Positions 37,956 through 45,901 of a stretch of DNA of 64,000 nucleotides are shown one piece after another. The position numbers were made by a program, and so were the translations under genes. The notes beneath the pieces were generated by a model. It saw only the letters and a list, made by a program, of their open reading frames with translations, ran no database searches and was not told the origin of the DNA. Origin of the DNA: Labrenzia sp. R4_2. GTDB lineage: Bacteria; Pseudomonadota; Alphaproteobacteria; Rhizobiales; Stappiaceae. Numbering within the stretch: the first letter of the stretch is position 1; every line of letters starts with the position of its first letter. Location of the stretch: assembly GCF_017743865.1 (NCBI RefSeq), contig NZ_JAGHRJ010000001.1, positions 930,001-994,000 on the forward strand. The letters are read 5' to 3'.

Positions 37956-38471
37956 ATGCGGTTCCGCACTGCAGCCATCCTCTTTCTCACCCTTTGTATG
38001 CAGGCCGCTGCCCCGGCACTTGCCAACGATGAACCGGATCTGATCTTCAAAAAATCGACCGTCTGGAAGTTTTTGACCCCGGACCACAAGCTGGCGACCT
38101 ATGCCATCGATGACCCGCTGATTGACGGAGTGTCCTGCCACTTCACCGTTCCGGAAAAGGGCGGGGTTTCCGGTTGGCTGGGTGTTGCAGAAGAAGTCTC
38201 TGATGTATCGCTCGCATGCCGTCAGGTCGGCCCGGTGCAGATCAAGGAAAACTTCGAGCAAGGCGAAGAAATGTTCCGCCAGGGCCGTTCGTTCATGTTC
38301 AAGAAGATGCGGATCGTGCGCGGCTGCGATGTGACGCGGAATACGCTCGTTTATATGGTCTATTCCGACAAGCTGATCGAAGGTAGCCCGAAGAATTCAA
38401 CATCGACCGTGCCGTTGATGCCTTGGGGAACCCAGGAACCACCGCGCTGTGGAGACTACTTGGAGAGCTAA
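37956..38471 (+). CDS. creA: CreA family exported protein
   Basis: A 171-residue CreA homologue with a signal peptide (MRFRTAAILFLTLCMQAAAP...ALA/N). The family core contains IDDPLIDGVSCHFTVPEKGG, AEEVSDVSLACRQVGPV, and RGCDVTRNTLVYMVYSDKLI followed by STSTVPLMPWG. Four cysteines are present. CreA is widespread in proteobacteria and of unknown function. TTGGAG precedes the ATG. It converges on an ArsR gene across 23 bases. Confidence 0.92.
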   Translation: MRFRTAAILFLTLCMQAAAPALANDEPDLIFKKSTVWKFLTPDHKLATYAIDDPLIDGVSCHFTVPEKGGVSGWLGVAEEVSDVSLACRQVGPVQIKENFEQGEEMFRQGRSFMFKKMRIVRGCDVTRNTLVYMVYSDKLIEGSPKNSTSTVPLMPWGTQEPPRCGDYLES

Positions 38472-38494
38472 GTCGGGAGGCCGCAGCTTGCGCC

Positions 38495-38854
38495 TTATTG
38501 GCGTGAGCCCTGCTTGTCACCTTCAAGCGTTTCGAGATGGTGGGCGACCGGCAGTTCGGCGTCCGCACAAAAATGCTTGTAAAGCATGGCCATCACATCT
38601 TTGACCGGTTCGCTGGCCAGCCGGTAATAGATGGTGGTGCCTTCGCGTCGTGTTGAAACAAGCCCTTGCGCGCGTAAAAGAGCAAGCTGCTGAGAGACAG
38701 TCGGCATGCGCATACCGGTCTTCTCGGCCAGTTCACCAACGCTGCGCTCTTCGTCCATCACATGGCACATCAGTAGCAAACGGGGCGCGGAAGCCATCAG
38801 CTTCATGAATTCTGCGGCAGTTTCCGCTTTTTCTTCCAGCGCTTTGTAGTCCAT
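38495..38854 (-). CDS. ArsR/SmtB family repressor, BigR/YgaV-like
   Basis: A 119-residue winged-helix repressor with MASAPRLLLMCHVMDEERSV, GELAEKTGMRMPTVSQQLALLRAQGLV (recognition helix) and REGTTIYYRLAS (wing). Two cysteines, C30 and C96, occupy places like those of the redox pair in BigR/SqrR/YgaV sulfide-responsive repressors; classical metal-site motifs are not seen. A perfect 8-bp inverted repeat lies 38-57 bases upstream, a candidate self-operator. The small membrane-protein gene upstream on the same strand may share its transcript. Sensing of persulfide is inference. Confidence 0.82.
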   Translation of the reverse strand: MDYKALEEKAETAAEFMKLMASAPRLLLMCHVMDEERSVGELAEKTGMRMPTVSQQLALLRAQGLVSTRREGTTIYYRLASEPVKDVMAMLYKHFCADAELPVAHHLETLEGDKQGSRQ

Positions 38855-38891
38855 CTAGAGACCTTGCCAAACTTCGTTGTGGGACGCAATC

Positions 38892-38911
38892 AAAGAACAT
38901 CCGTGTTCTTT
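38892..38911 (-). promoter_or_regulatory. Perfect inverted repeat between small ORF and arsR-type gene
   Basis: Arms AAAGAACA and TGTTCTTT with a 4-base spacer lie 38-57 bases upstream of the ArsR start and just after the stop of the small upstream gene. It could be an operator or a short terminator hairpin ending in TTT. No long U-tract follows. Confidence 0.45.
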
Positions 38912-38918
38912 GGCGCTT

Positions 38919-39107
38919 TTATATGCGGCTGGCAACGGTGACAACCAGGTTTCCGTTTCCACAACCGGTTCCGGTCATCAGGCAAACGCTTTTCTGTTGA
39001 ACTTCGTTGCCGAATGCCTTTGTTCCGTCCGTAATCGCCAAGAGCGCGATGAACGGACCGCCGAGGACAATAGCCAGGAAGATGATCACAAAAAGGCGGT
39101 TCAACAT
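38919..39107 (-). CDS. Small membrane or exported protein, 62 residues
   Basis: MLNRLFVIIFLAIVLGGPF opens a 62-residue protein with one N-terminal hydrophobic helix and a short polar tail with two cysteines (SVCLMTGTGCGNGNLVV). CTGGAG stands 8 bases before ATG 39107, the best ribosome site in the area and the reason to reject the longer frame from 39173. I do not recognise the family. It lies 64 bases upstream of the ArsR gene on the same strand. Confidence 0.6.
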   Translation of the reverse strand: MLNRLFVIIFLAIVLGGPFIALLAITDGTKAFGNEVQQKSVCLMTGTGCGNGNLVVTVASRI

Positions 39108-39246
39108 TTTCTTTCTCCAGAAGGCAACGCTGTGTTGTTGATCCGGAGAATAATTTTTGCGCCTTGAACCCATGCTGAGTGGCGTATTCAGCTACCGTTC
39201 AGGTTTATGAACTTCATTCAAGATATTGATAAATTAGAGAAAATAT

Positions 39247-40935
39247 CTATAGATTCTCTGTCATGGCGGTCCGTAGCGCGTCCAGAAGCTTCTCGTCCCG
39301 GCCATAAATGTCTTTTCTGAAGTGAGTCGAACCGTCCTTGTTCATCCATGCAGTCAGATAGGTGAGGTGTACTTCGATCGGCACGCTGGGTTTGACGACG
39401 GTCCGCTTTTCTGAATCCCGAATTTTCTCCCAATGCCCTTCATCCGCATTCTTATGGGCCAACAGGACATCAGCGAGTGCAAAGGGATCTGATACCCGGA
39501 TGCAACCATGGCTGAAGGCCCGTTCGGCCCGGGAAAACAGGGATTTTGATGGAGTGTCGTGGATGTAGATGTTGAACTCGTTCGGGAACATGAACTTGAT
39601 CCGGCCGAGCGCATTGCTGTTTCCCGGATCCTGCCGCAGCCGGAAGGGGAAATTGCCGCGCGCATAGCTGTTCCAGGCTACCTGCGTTGGGGCGATTTCT
39701 GTCCCGTCCCGGAACACCCGGATGTTTTTGCTCGTAAGAGCGGAGGGATTTTGCTTCAGCTTCGGCAGATACTCGGACGTGGCAATGGAATAGGGGACGT
39801 TCCAAAAGGGATTGATCTCCACGTAGTCGAGCGTATCGGAAAACACCGGTGTGGCGTGGTAAGGCTTGCCAACTACCACCGGCGCGGTGTGGATGGTCTT
39901 GCCCTCCTTGACCACTTTGAGCTCCTGGTCGGCCAGGTTGACGAACACATAAAAGCTGCCGAGATCGTCCCGCATCCAGCGCCGGCGCTCCATGTTGAGC
40001 TCCATCTGGACCAGTTTTTCTTCCAAGGGAATGTTCAAGCGGGCGAGGGTTTCCTTGCCGATGACGCCATCGTTGGCTAGGCCGTGGTGATCCTGGAAGG
40101 TTGTGACGGCTTCGATGAGAACACCGTCGTAAACATCGCCGCTGTGTTCGGCTGCTCCGGGAATGTCTTCTTCAATCAGCCGCTGCCGGAGCGCAGCAAC
40201 ACGCGGATCGCTCATGCCGGGCTTGAGCACATCTCCGTCCGGAACACTGGTGAAGGGGCCTGTCGCTGCTTTTTCGCGATACTGGGCAAGACGCCGTTTC
40301 AAGCGCGCGTAATTATCTGACCTTGGTGCAAGACCCTCCAGGAACGCGCTAAAGTCAATCGCCTCCACAGCCTGTTCAAGCAGCATGGTTGGGTCTGGAC
40401 GGTCCGGAAAGAGGTTCAGGGCCTTGTTGACCTTGTTAGGCTGAACACGGCCGGAGGAGAGGTGCGTGGCATAGCGCAGATACTGCTTGGTGAGTTCCAG
40501 CTCAAACTGAGCCCAGTCGTCTGCTGTCTGGGCAGAGGAAGCCATATCCACTAGACCCAGCGGGCCATAATTTTCCGGATTGAGCGCGTGCTCGTTGGCT
40601 GCCGCCATCGCCGCAACGGCCAAATGCGCGTTTTCGCTCATGCCTTCCGCGGAAAACCAGATCGGAGCAAACGCCCTCTGCCCGTAAAACAGGACAGCTT
40701 TTTCCGAGACATCCGGTGACATCGCCGCTTGCAGCGCTTTGGCGATTGGCGTTTCCGGTTCCAGGAAGACGGGCGCCGGGACTTCCACGTTTTCCGCGGT
40801 ACGTTGCGGCTTTGAGGTTGGTGCCGGAGCCGATTGGGCAAATCCGGCCATGGGCTGTATCGCGATCACCGCTGTTGTCAGCGTGATCAGTGCCGCGTGT
40901 CGAATGTACCGGCTCGCATGATCTGTCCTGTGCAT
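39247..40935 (-). CDS. L,D-transpeptidase (YcbB-like) with peptidoglycan-binding domain
   Basis: A 562-residue exported enzyme that forms 3-3 peptidoglycan crosslinks or anchors proteins to the wall. After a Sec signal (AALITLTTAVIAIQPMAGFA) come an N-terminal scaffold domain (ALQAAMSPDVSEKAVLFYGQ), a PG_binding_1 domain (DPRVAALRQRLIEEDIPG; TFQDHHGLANDGVIGKETLA), and the YkuD catalytic domain ending in ERAFSHGCIRVSDPF, with the nucleophile Cys in SHGC. Order and length match YcbB/LdtD. GGAGGGG lies about 8 bases before ATG 40935; the longer frame from 41091 lacks a site and runs into the cysS leader region. Confidence 0.92.
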   Translation of the reverse strand: MHRTDHASRYIRHAALITLTTAVIAIQPMAGFAQSAPAPTSKPQRTAENVEVPAPVFLEPETPIAKALQAAMSPDVSEKAVLFYGQRAFAPIWFSAEGMSENAHLAVAAMAAANEHALNPENYGPLGLVDMASSAQTADDWAQFELELTKQYLRYATHLSSGRVQPNKVNKALNLFPDRPDPTMLLEQAVEAIDFSAFLEGLAPRSDNYARLKRRLAQYREKAATGPFTSVPDGDVLKPGMSDPRVAALRQRLIEEDIPGAAEHSGDVYDGVLIEAVTTFQDHHGLANDGVIGKETLARLNIPLEEKLVQMELNMERRRWMRDDLGSFYVFVNLADQELKVVKEGKTIHTAPVVVGKPYHATPVFSDTLDYVEINPFWNVPYSIATSEYLPKLKQNPSALTSKNIRVFRDGTEIAPTQVAWNSYARGNFPFRLRQDPGNSNALGRIKFMFPNEFNIYIHDTPSKSLFSRAERAFSHGCIRVSDPFALADVLLAHKNADEGHWEKIRDSEKRTVVKPSVPIEVHLTYLTAWMNKDGSTHFRKDIYGRDEKLLDALRTAMTENL

Positions 40936-41211
40936 CGGAAAGCCCCTCCTTGATTCCCGCAGCGTCAGATTAAAGGTTCCCGGCCGGTGCGCCAACGCCA
41001 GAACCTGAAGGAAGGACTGTTTGCATGAAAAAGTGATCTTGACCGCTCTGATGAAACCGGTCCATAACCCTTGCCATGATGACGGCCACACGGAACATCA
41101 TTATCACCATCATTATTTGCAGCTAGCGACACCGCTGGCTGTGGCCGTTCCCTCTTGGCAAATTTCCTTGTAGACGGACCGCCCGGCCAGCCGGCCAGGA
41201 GACCGTTTAAT

Positions 41212-42639
41212 ATGAGCGCCGCTGACCCAGCGAAATCCGGCACCTTCAAGGGCTTGAAGCTCACCAACACATTGACCCGCCAGAAGGAAGACTTCTGCGC
41301 GATCGATGATAGCAACGTGCGTCTCTATGTCTGCGGACCGACCGTTTACGACTTTGCCCATATCGGCAATGCGCGTCCGGCGATTGTGTTTGACGTTTTG
41401 TACCGGTTGCTGCGCCATCTCTACGGCGCTGAACACGTTACCTATGCCCGCAACATCACGGACGTTGACGATAAGATCAACGCCCGTGCGCTGCGCGATT
41501 ATCCGGATATGCCGCTCAATGAGGCGATCTCAAAGGTCACCAAAAAGACGGCGGATCAATACCAAATGGATGTGGCATCCCTTGGCTGCCTGGAGCCGAC
41601 GGTCCAGCCGCGGGCAACCGAGCACATCGATGGCATGGTCAAGATGATCGAACTGCTCATCGAAAAAGGGCATGCCTATGTGGCTGAGACCGCGGATGGC
41701 GGCGAGGTGCTGTTCGACACGGTTTCAATGCCGGATTACGGCGGTCTGTCCAAGCGCAAGCTGGATGAGCAGATCGCGGGTGCCCGCATTGCGGTGGATA
41801 GCCACAAGAAGAACCCGGGAGACTTTGTGCTCTGGAAACTGTCCTCACCCGAAGAGCCCGGCTGGGACAGCCCCTGGGGGCGCGGGCGTCCGGGCTGGCA
41901 CATCGAGTGCTCCGTCATGAGCGAGCACCATCTCGGCAAGGTCTTTGATATTCATGGCGGAGGGCTGGATCTCATCTTTCCGCATCATGAAAACGAGATC
42001 GCCCAATCGTGCTGCGCCAACGGCACAAAGACCATGTCGAATTATTGGGTTCACAACGGTTTCGTGCAGGTTGAAGGCCGGAAGATGTCCAAGTCCGAGG
42101 GCAACTTCTTCACAATCCACGAGCTTCTGGAGACGGAGAATTTCGGCGGCCGCAAATGGCCGGGCGAAGTGCTGCGCCTTGCCATGCTGATGACCCACTA
42201 TAAGGAGCCAATCGACTTTTCCGTCCGCAAGCTGGAAGAGGCGGAGAACCTTTTGGACAAATGGCCGGATCTTGTCGAGACTGATGCGGCTCCGGCAGCA
42301 GACGTGCTTGATGCCATGAACGATGATCTGAATACGGCTGCCGCCATTCAGGCCTTGCATGGGCTTGCAGGCGAGGCGAACAAGGACCCGGTTAAACTGG
42401 CCGAGTTTTCAGCTTCTGCAGCTCTGTTGGGTCTCAAGCCTGTTGCAGCGGATATGTCCGGCATCGACGAAGCCGCAATCAAGGCTGCCATCACTGCCCG
42501 GCTGGAGGCGCTCAACGGAAAGAACTGGGCCGAAGCCGACCAGATCCGCGATGAACTGGCATCTCAAGGCATAGCGCTAAAGGATTCAAAAGACTCTGAA
42601 ACCGGCGCCCGCGTGACGACCTGGGAACTCAAGCGGTGA
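41212..42639 (+). CDS. cysS: Cysteine--tRNA ligase
   Basis: A 475-residue class I synthetase. The zinc-ligand Cys and HIGH motif are in [19 protein letters not shown] (C41; HIGN at 50-53), the second zinc block in [15 protein letters not shown] and [11 protein letters not shown], and the KMSKS motif in [17 protein letters not shown] about 10 bases upstream supports ATG 41212. A 276-base gap upstream contains a possible short leader frame with a run of Ile codons and one Cys codon (41076-41126). The gene ends just before a pair of palindromic repeats. Confidence 0.95.
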   Translation: MSAADPAKSGTFKGLKLTNTLTRQKEDFCAIDDSNVRLYVCGPTVYDFAHIGNARPAIVFDVLYRLLRHLYGAEHVTYARNITDVDDKINARALRDYPDMPLNEAISKVTKKTADQYQMDVASLGCLEPTVQPRATEHIDGMVKMIELLIEKGHAYVAETADGGEVLFDTVSMPDYGGLSKRKLDEQIAGARIAVDSHKKNPGDFVLWKLSSPEEPGWDSPWGRGRPGWHIECSVMSEHHLGKVFDIHGGGLDLIFPHHENEIAQSCCANGTKTMSNYWVHNGFVQVEGRKMSKSEGNFFTIHELLETENFGGRKWPGEVLRLAMLMTHYKEPIDFSVRKLEEAENLLDKWPDLVETDAAPAADVLDAMNDDLNTAAAIQALHGLAGEANKDPVKLAEFSASAALLGLKPVAADMSGIDEAAIKAAITARLEALNGKNWAEADQIRDELASQGIALKDSKDSETGARVTTWELKR

Positions 42640-42664
42640 GTTTGATGGAGCTGCATGGCGCGGG

Positions 42665-42712
42665 TACCCCCCTCTGTCCCTTTCAGGGACATCTCCCCCT
42701 CAAGGGGGGAGA
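42665..42712 (+). repeat. Palindromic intergenic repeat, copy 1
   Basis: A 48-base element: TACCCCCCTCTGTC, then a hairpin (GTCCCT/AGGGAC), then CATCTCCCCCTCAAGGGGGG and AGA, which is itself a stem (CTCCCCC/GGGGGAG, loop TCAA). The same element recurs inverted at 42832. Such elements, read as peptide fragments like SPLEGEM, are common between genes in Rhizobiales. Confidence 0.85.
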
Positions 42713-42831
42713 GGGGAGCTTGCGGCATGGCTCGACTTATTTTGGATCCCGCACTTGCCGCCAAGTTTCTGTAGTTGGTTATCCTCAGAGCAAAGCGCCG
42801 GCAATGGGCCAAGCGGAGCTACACCCGCCCG

Positions 42832-42880
42832 TCTCCCCCCTTGAGGGGGAGATGTCTGCACGAGCAGACAGAGGGGGGTA
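42832..42880 (-). repeat. Palindromic intergenic repeat, copy 2 (inverted)
   Basis: This is the reverse complement of the copy at 42665, identical in both flanking blocks but with a different inner hairpin (GTCTGC/GCAGAC here, GTCCCT/AGGGAC there), so base pairing is kept while sequence changes. The two copies are 119 bases apart, and the gap between them holds no gene. Confidence 0.85.
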
Positions 42881-42932
42881 TACAGCCTCTCTGATAAATG
42901 ATGGCATGCCGCTTCCATTTGGGAGCTACATT

Positions 42933-43301
42933 ATGCCTCACCGGGATATTCCGAACCAAAACAGACGAAACGCCAAAGCTCTCCGCTCAAACATGACCGA
43001 AGCCGAAAAGAGACTTTGGCGGGTTATTCGCGCGCATCGGTTAGAGGGCATTTCCTTTCGGTGGCAGATGCCGATTGCCGGCTACATAGTTGATTTTGCG
43101 GCACCCCAACACCGGTTAATCGTCGAGTTAGACGGTTCGCAGCACGGGGATCAGCAGCATGTCGAGCAGGACAAACAGCGGGATGAAGCGCTGGCGAGTG
43201 CGGGATGGACGGTTCTGCGGTTTTGGAATGCGGATGTGCTTCAAGACCTCGACGCGGTGTGCTGCAAGATTTTGACGGTGTGCGGGAGGGAAGTTTCATG
43301 A
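42933..43301 (+). CDS. DUF559 endonuclease-like protein
   Basis: A 122-residue DUF559 protein of the Vsr-like/restriction-endonuclease fold. NAKALRSNMTEAEKRLWRVI is the N-terminal signature. The putative metal site follows in AGYIVDFAAP and RLIVELDGSQH (Asp, then Glu-x-Asp), and the family's C-terminal WTVLRFWNADVLQDLDAV completes it. ATG 42933 has GGGAG 7 bases upstream; upstream in-frame starts only read through the palindromic repeats. Its stop overlaps the next start by ATGA. Such genes are often mobile and of unproven function. Confidence 0.85.
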   Translation: MPHRDIPNQNRRNAKALRSNMTEAEKRLWRVIRAHRLEGISFRWQMPIAGYIVDFAAPQHRLIVELDGSQHGDQQHVEQDKQRDEALASAGWTVLRFWNADVLQDLDAVCCKILTVCGREVS

Positions 43302-43780
43302 ACCTTGAAAAAACAGACATCAAGTCCGGCGGCTGCCAGTGCGGGGCGGTGCGGTACTGTGCTGAAGGGTTCAAACGGCCGTCGATCTGCCATTGCCGCA
43401 TGTGCCAAAAGGCGGTCGGCGGCCCGTTTGCAGCGCTTGTCGTCGTTGAAAACCTCAGTTGGACGCGGGGAGAGCCAGCTTACTTTCAAAGCTCCAACCT
43501 CGTTCGGCGCAGGTTTTGCCGGGATTGCGGCACACCGCTGACCTATGAGTTTGAAGGCTCTCATATCGACATAACGATCGCGAGCCTCGATCAGCCGGAT
43601 CTTGTGGCTCCGGAAATCCAGTTGGGACTGGAAAACCGCTTGTCCTGGTGCGAGGGACTTGCGGATCTACCCACCCGAACGGAAGAAGCAGAGGCTGCAG
43701 CGCAGGACGTGTTTTCCAACATCCGCAATCACCAGCATCCGGATCGGGATACGGAAGCCTGGCCGGAGACCACCCGATGA
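43298..43780 (+). CDS. GFA-domain (CENP-V/GFA) zinc protein 1
   Basis: A 160-residue GFA-family protein, named for glutathione-dependent formaldehyde-activating enzyme. Zinc cysteines are visible in GGCQCGAVRYC, ICHCRMCQKAVGGPF and FCRDCGTPLTYEF. The start overlaps the DUF559 stop (ATGA) with GGGAGGG upstream, so translation is coupled. Most family members lack a proven enzymatic activity. It is paralogous to the next gene. Confidence 0.88.
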   Translation: MNLEKTDIKSGGCQCGAVRYCAEGFKRPSICHCRMCQKAVGGPFAALVVVENLSWTRGEPAYFQSSNLVRRRFCRDCGTPLTYEFEGSHIDITIASLDQPDLVAPEIQLGLENRLSWCEGLADLPTRTEEAEAAAQDVFSNIRNHQHPDRDTEAWPETTR

Positions 43781-44283
43781 GCGAGTCCTACACCGGGGGC
43801 TGCCAATGCGGCGCGGTCCGTTTTCGCATTGAGGGAACACTTGGCGAAGCGAGCATTTGCCATTGCCGGATGTGCCAGAAAGCATTCGGCAATTTCTTCG
43901 CGCCACTTGTCGATGCGCGCCACGAAGATCTGACCTGGACCCGTGGGCAGCCAACTTATTACGCCTCCTCGGATGTGGTCGACCGCGGGTTTTGTAGCCG
44001 GTGCGGGACACCGCTTGTTTTTGCCTATCGCGATTATCCATTGATTGGGCTGGCGATCGGCGCATTCGATGAGCCGACCCGGGTCCTCGTTACGAAACAA
44101 CACTGGAAGCGGGACAAGATCTCGGGCGTTGACACATTGCATGCGTTGCCGGGCGGGCCCGAAGATGACCCGGAATTTGCAGATGTGATCGCCGAAATTG
44201 ACGCCAGCAACCACCAACATCCAGATCACGATACGAAAGAGTGGCCCATAGCGCCGCAGATGTCCGACGGAACAGACAGATGA
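43777..44283 (+). CDS. GFA-domain (CENP-V/GFA) zinc protein 2
   Basis: A 168-residue paralogue of the preceding gene with the same metal motifs: GGCQCGAVRFRIEG, ICHCRMCQKAFGNFF and FCSRCGTPLVFAY, plus the C-terminal SNHQHPDHDTKEWP that mirrors NHQHPDRDTEAWPE in the first copy. It overlaps its neighbours on both sides by ATGA. The pair is clearly a tandem duplication kept in one operon. Confidence 0.88.
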   Translation: MSESYTGGCQCGAVRFRIEGTLGEASICHCRMCQKAFGNFFAPLVDARHEDLTWTRGQPTYYASSDVVDRGFCSRCGTPLVFAYRDYPLIGLAIGAFDEPTRVLVTKQHWKRDKISGVDTLHALPGGPEDDPEFADVIAEIDASNHQHPDHDTKEWPIAPQMSDGTDR

Positions 44284-45875
44284 CCAAAGATCGCCTCTAC
44301 CTTTTCGACACGACCCTGCGCGACGGCGCGCAAACTAGCGGTGTTGATTTTTCCGTAAACGAGAAGATCGTTATTGCAGAACTGCTGGAGCGGCTCGGGG
44401 TCGACTATGTGGAAGGCGGTTATCCTGGAGCAAATCCGGCCGATACCGAGTTCTTCTCTCAAAAGCGGACACAAAGCGCGACGTTCACTGCCTTTGGAAT
44501 GACAAAGCGGGCAGGGCGGTCGGCGTCGAACGATCCCGGCCTTCAGCAGATCCTGGCCAGTCAATCTGACGCCTGCTGTTTCGTGGCAAAGGCCTGGGAC
44601 TATCACGTCGATGTCGCCCTTGGCTGCACCAATGAGGAAAACCTCGAAGCGATTGAGGACACCGTCAAGGCTGCGGTCACGGCCGGCAAGGAAGCCATGA
44701 TCGACTGTGAGCACTTCTTCGACGGCTACAAGGCCAATCCGGATTACGCGCTCGCATGCGCCCGCACTGCCTATCAGGCCGGAGCCCGCTGGGTTGTTCT
44801 GTGCGACACAAACGGCGGCACATTGCCCGACGAAATCCACTCTATCGTGACGAAGGTTCAAGAGATCGTGCCCGGCAGTCATCTTGGCATTCACACGCAC
44901 GATGACACAGGTCATGCGGTGGCCAATTCCCTGGCCGCGGTTGATGCCGGTGTGCGCCAGGTCCAGGGGACCTTGAACGGTCTGGGGGAGCGCTGTGGCA
45001 ACGCCAACCTGATCACGCTGATCCCGACCCTGAAACTGAAATCACAATATGCCGACCGGCTGGAAATCGGTGTCAGCGAAGACCAGCTTCAAGACATAAC
45101 CGCGATCTCCCATGCCTTTGATGAGATCCTCAACCGCTCACCCAACCGGCATGCACCCTATGTGGGGGAAACGGCTTTTGCCACTAAGGCCGGCATTCAT
45201 GCCTCGGCGATCCTGAAAGATCCGCAGACCTATGAGCATGTGGCCCCGGAGACCGTGGGCAACCAGCGCCGTGTGCTGGTTTCCGATCAGGCCGGGAAAA
45301 GCAACCTGCTGGGCGAGCTGGCACGTGTCGGCATCACGGTCGACAAGGCCGACCCTCGTCTGGACCGGCTGCTGGCCAAGGTCAAGGAACGGGAAGCGCT
45401 GGGCTATGCCTATGAGGCAGCGGATGCATCTTTTGAACTGCTTGCGCTGCGCGAACTCGGAGAGGTGCCTGACTTTTTCCAGGTAGATTCCTTTAAAGTC
45501 ATGGTCGAGCGTCGGTTTAATGCCATCGGTGATCTAATCACGGTCTCCGAAGCGGTGGTCAAGGTAAACGTCGATGGTGAAACGCGCATGTCCGTTGCGG
45601 AAGGCAACGGACCCGTCAACGCGCTCGACATGGCCCTGCGCAAGGACCTTGGAAAGTATCAGGCCGCGATTGAAGGGCTGGAGCTGATCGACTATAAGGT
45701 GCGCATCTTGAACGGTGGTACCGATGCGGTGACCCGGGTTCTGATCGAAAGCCATGATGCCAGGACCCAGCGGCGCTGGTTCACCATCGGTGTCTCCTCC
45801 AATATCGTCGATGCGTCCTTTCAAGCGCTGGTCGACTCCATCACATTCGCGCTTGTCAAGGCTCAGGAGAGCTAA
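44280..45875 (+). CDS. cimA: (R)-citramalate synthase
   Basis: A 531-residue enzyme of the isopropylmalate/citramalate synthase family, which condenses pyruvate and acetyl-CoA on a threonine-independent route to isoleucine. LYLFDTTLRDGAQTSGVDFS carries the metal and substrate residues; GIHTHDDTGHAVANSLAAVDAG and the LeuA-type C-terminal regulatory domain follow (residues 390-525). DTTLRDGAQTSG without extra leucine-specific insertions suits CimA over LeuA. The start overlaps the second GFA gene by ATGA, so cimA is translated from the same message. The reason for pairing with GFA and DUF559 is not known. Confidence 0.9.
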   Translation: MTKDRLYLFDTTLRDGAQTSGVDFSVNEKIVIAELLERLGVDYVEGGYPGANPADTEFFSQKRTQSATFTAFGMTKRAGRSASNDPGLQQILASQSDACCFVAKAWDYHVDVALGCTNEENLEAIEDTVKAAVTAGKEAMIDCEHFFDGYKANPDYALACARTAYQAGARWVVLCDTNGGTLPDEIHSIVTKVQEIVPGSHLGIHTHDDTGHAVANSLAAVDAGVRQVQGTLNGLGERCGNANLITLIPTLKLKSQYADRLEIGVSEDQLQDITAISHAFDEILNRSPNRHAPYVGETAFATKAGIHASAILKDPQTYEHVAPETVGNQRRVLVSDQAGKSNLLGELARVGITVDKADPRLDRLLAKVKEREALGYAYEAADASFELLALRELGEVPDFFQVDSFKVMVERRFNAIGDLITVSEAVVKVNVDGETRMSVAEGNGPVNALDMALRKDLGKYQAAIEGLELIDYKVRILNGGTDAVTRVLIESHDARTQRRWFTIGVSSNIVDASFQALVDSITFALVKAQES

Positions 45876-45901
45876 GGTTCGGCGCCAGAAAGGCACGCGC
45901 T

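Noticed and set aside
41097-41118. Histidine-rich leader (CAT/CAC run) before cysS
   Set aside because: The His codons are in a frame with no start nearby, and no histidine genes follow; the Ile/Cys frame was kept as a weak finding instead.
42636-42932. Longer DUF559 reading frame starting just before the cysS stop
   Set aside because: The added part reads through the palindromic repeats (peptide like SPLEGEM), a well-known false extension; ATG 42933 has a ribosome site.
44226-44915. 229-residue minus-strand frame inside cimA
   Set aside because: Antisense shadow without ribosome site or family match.
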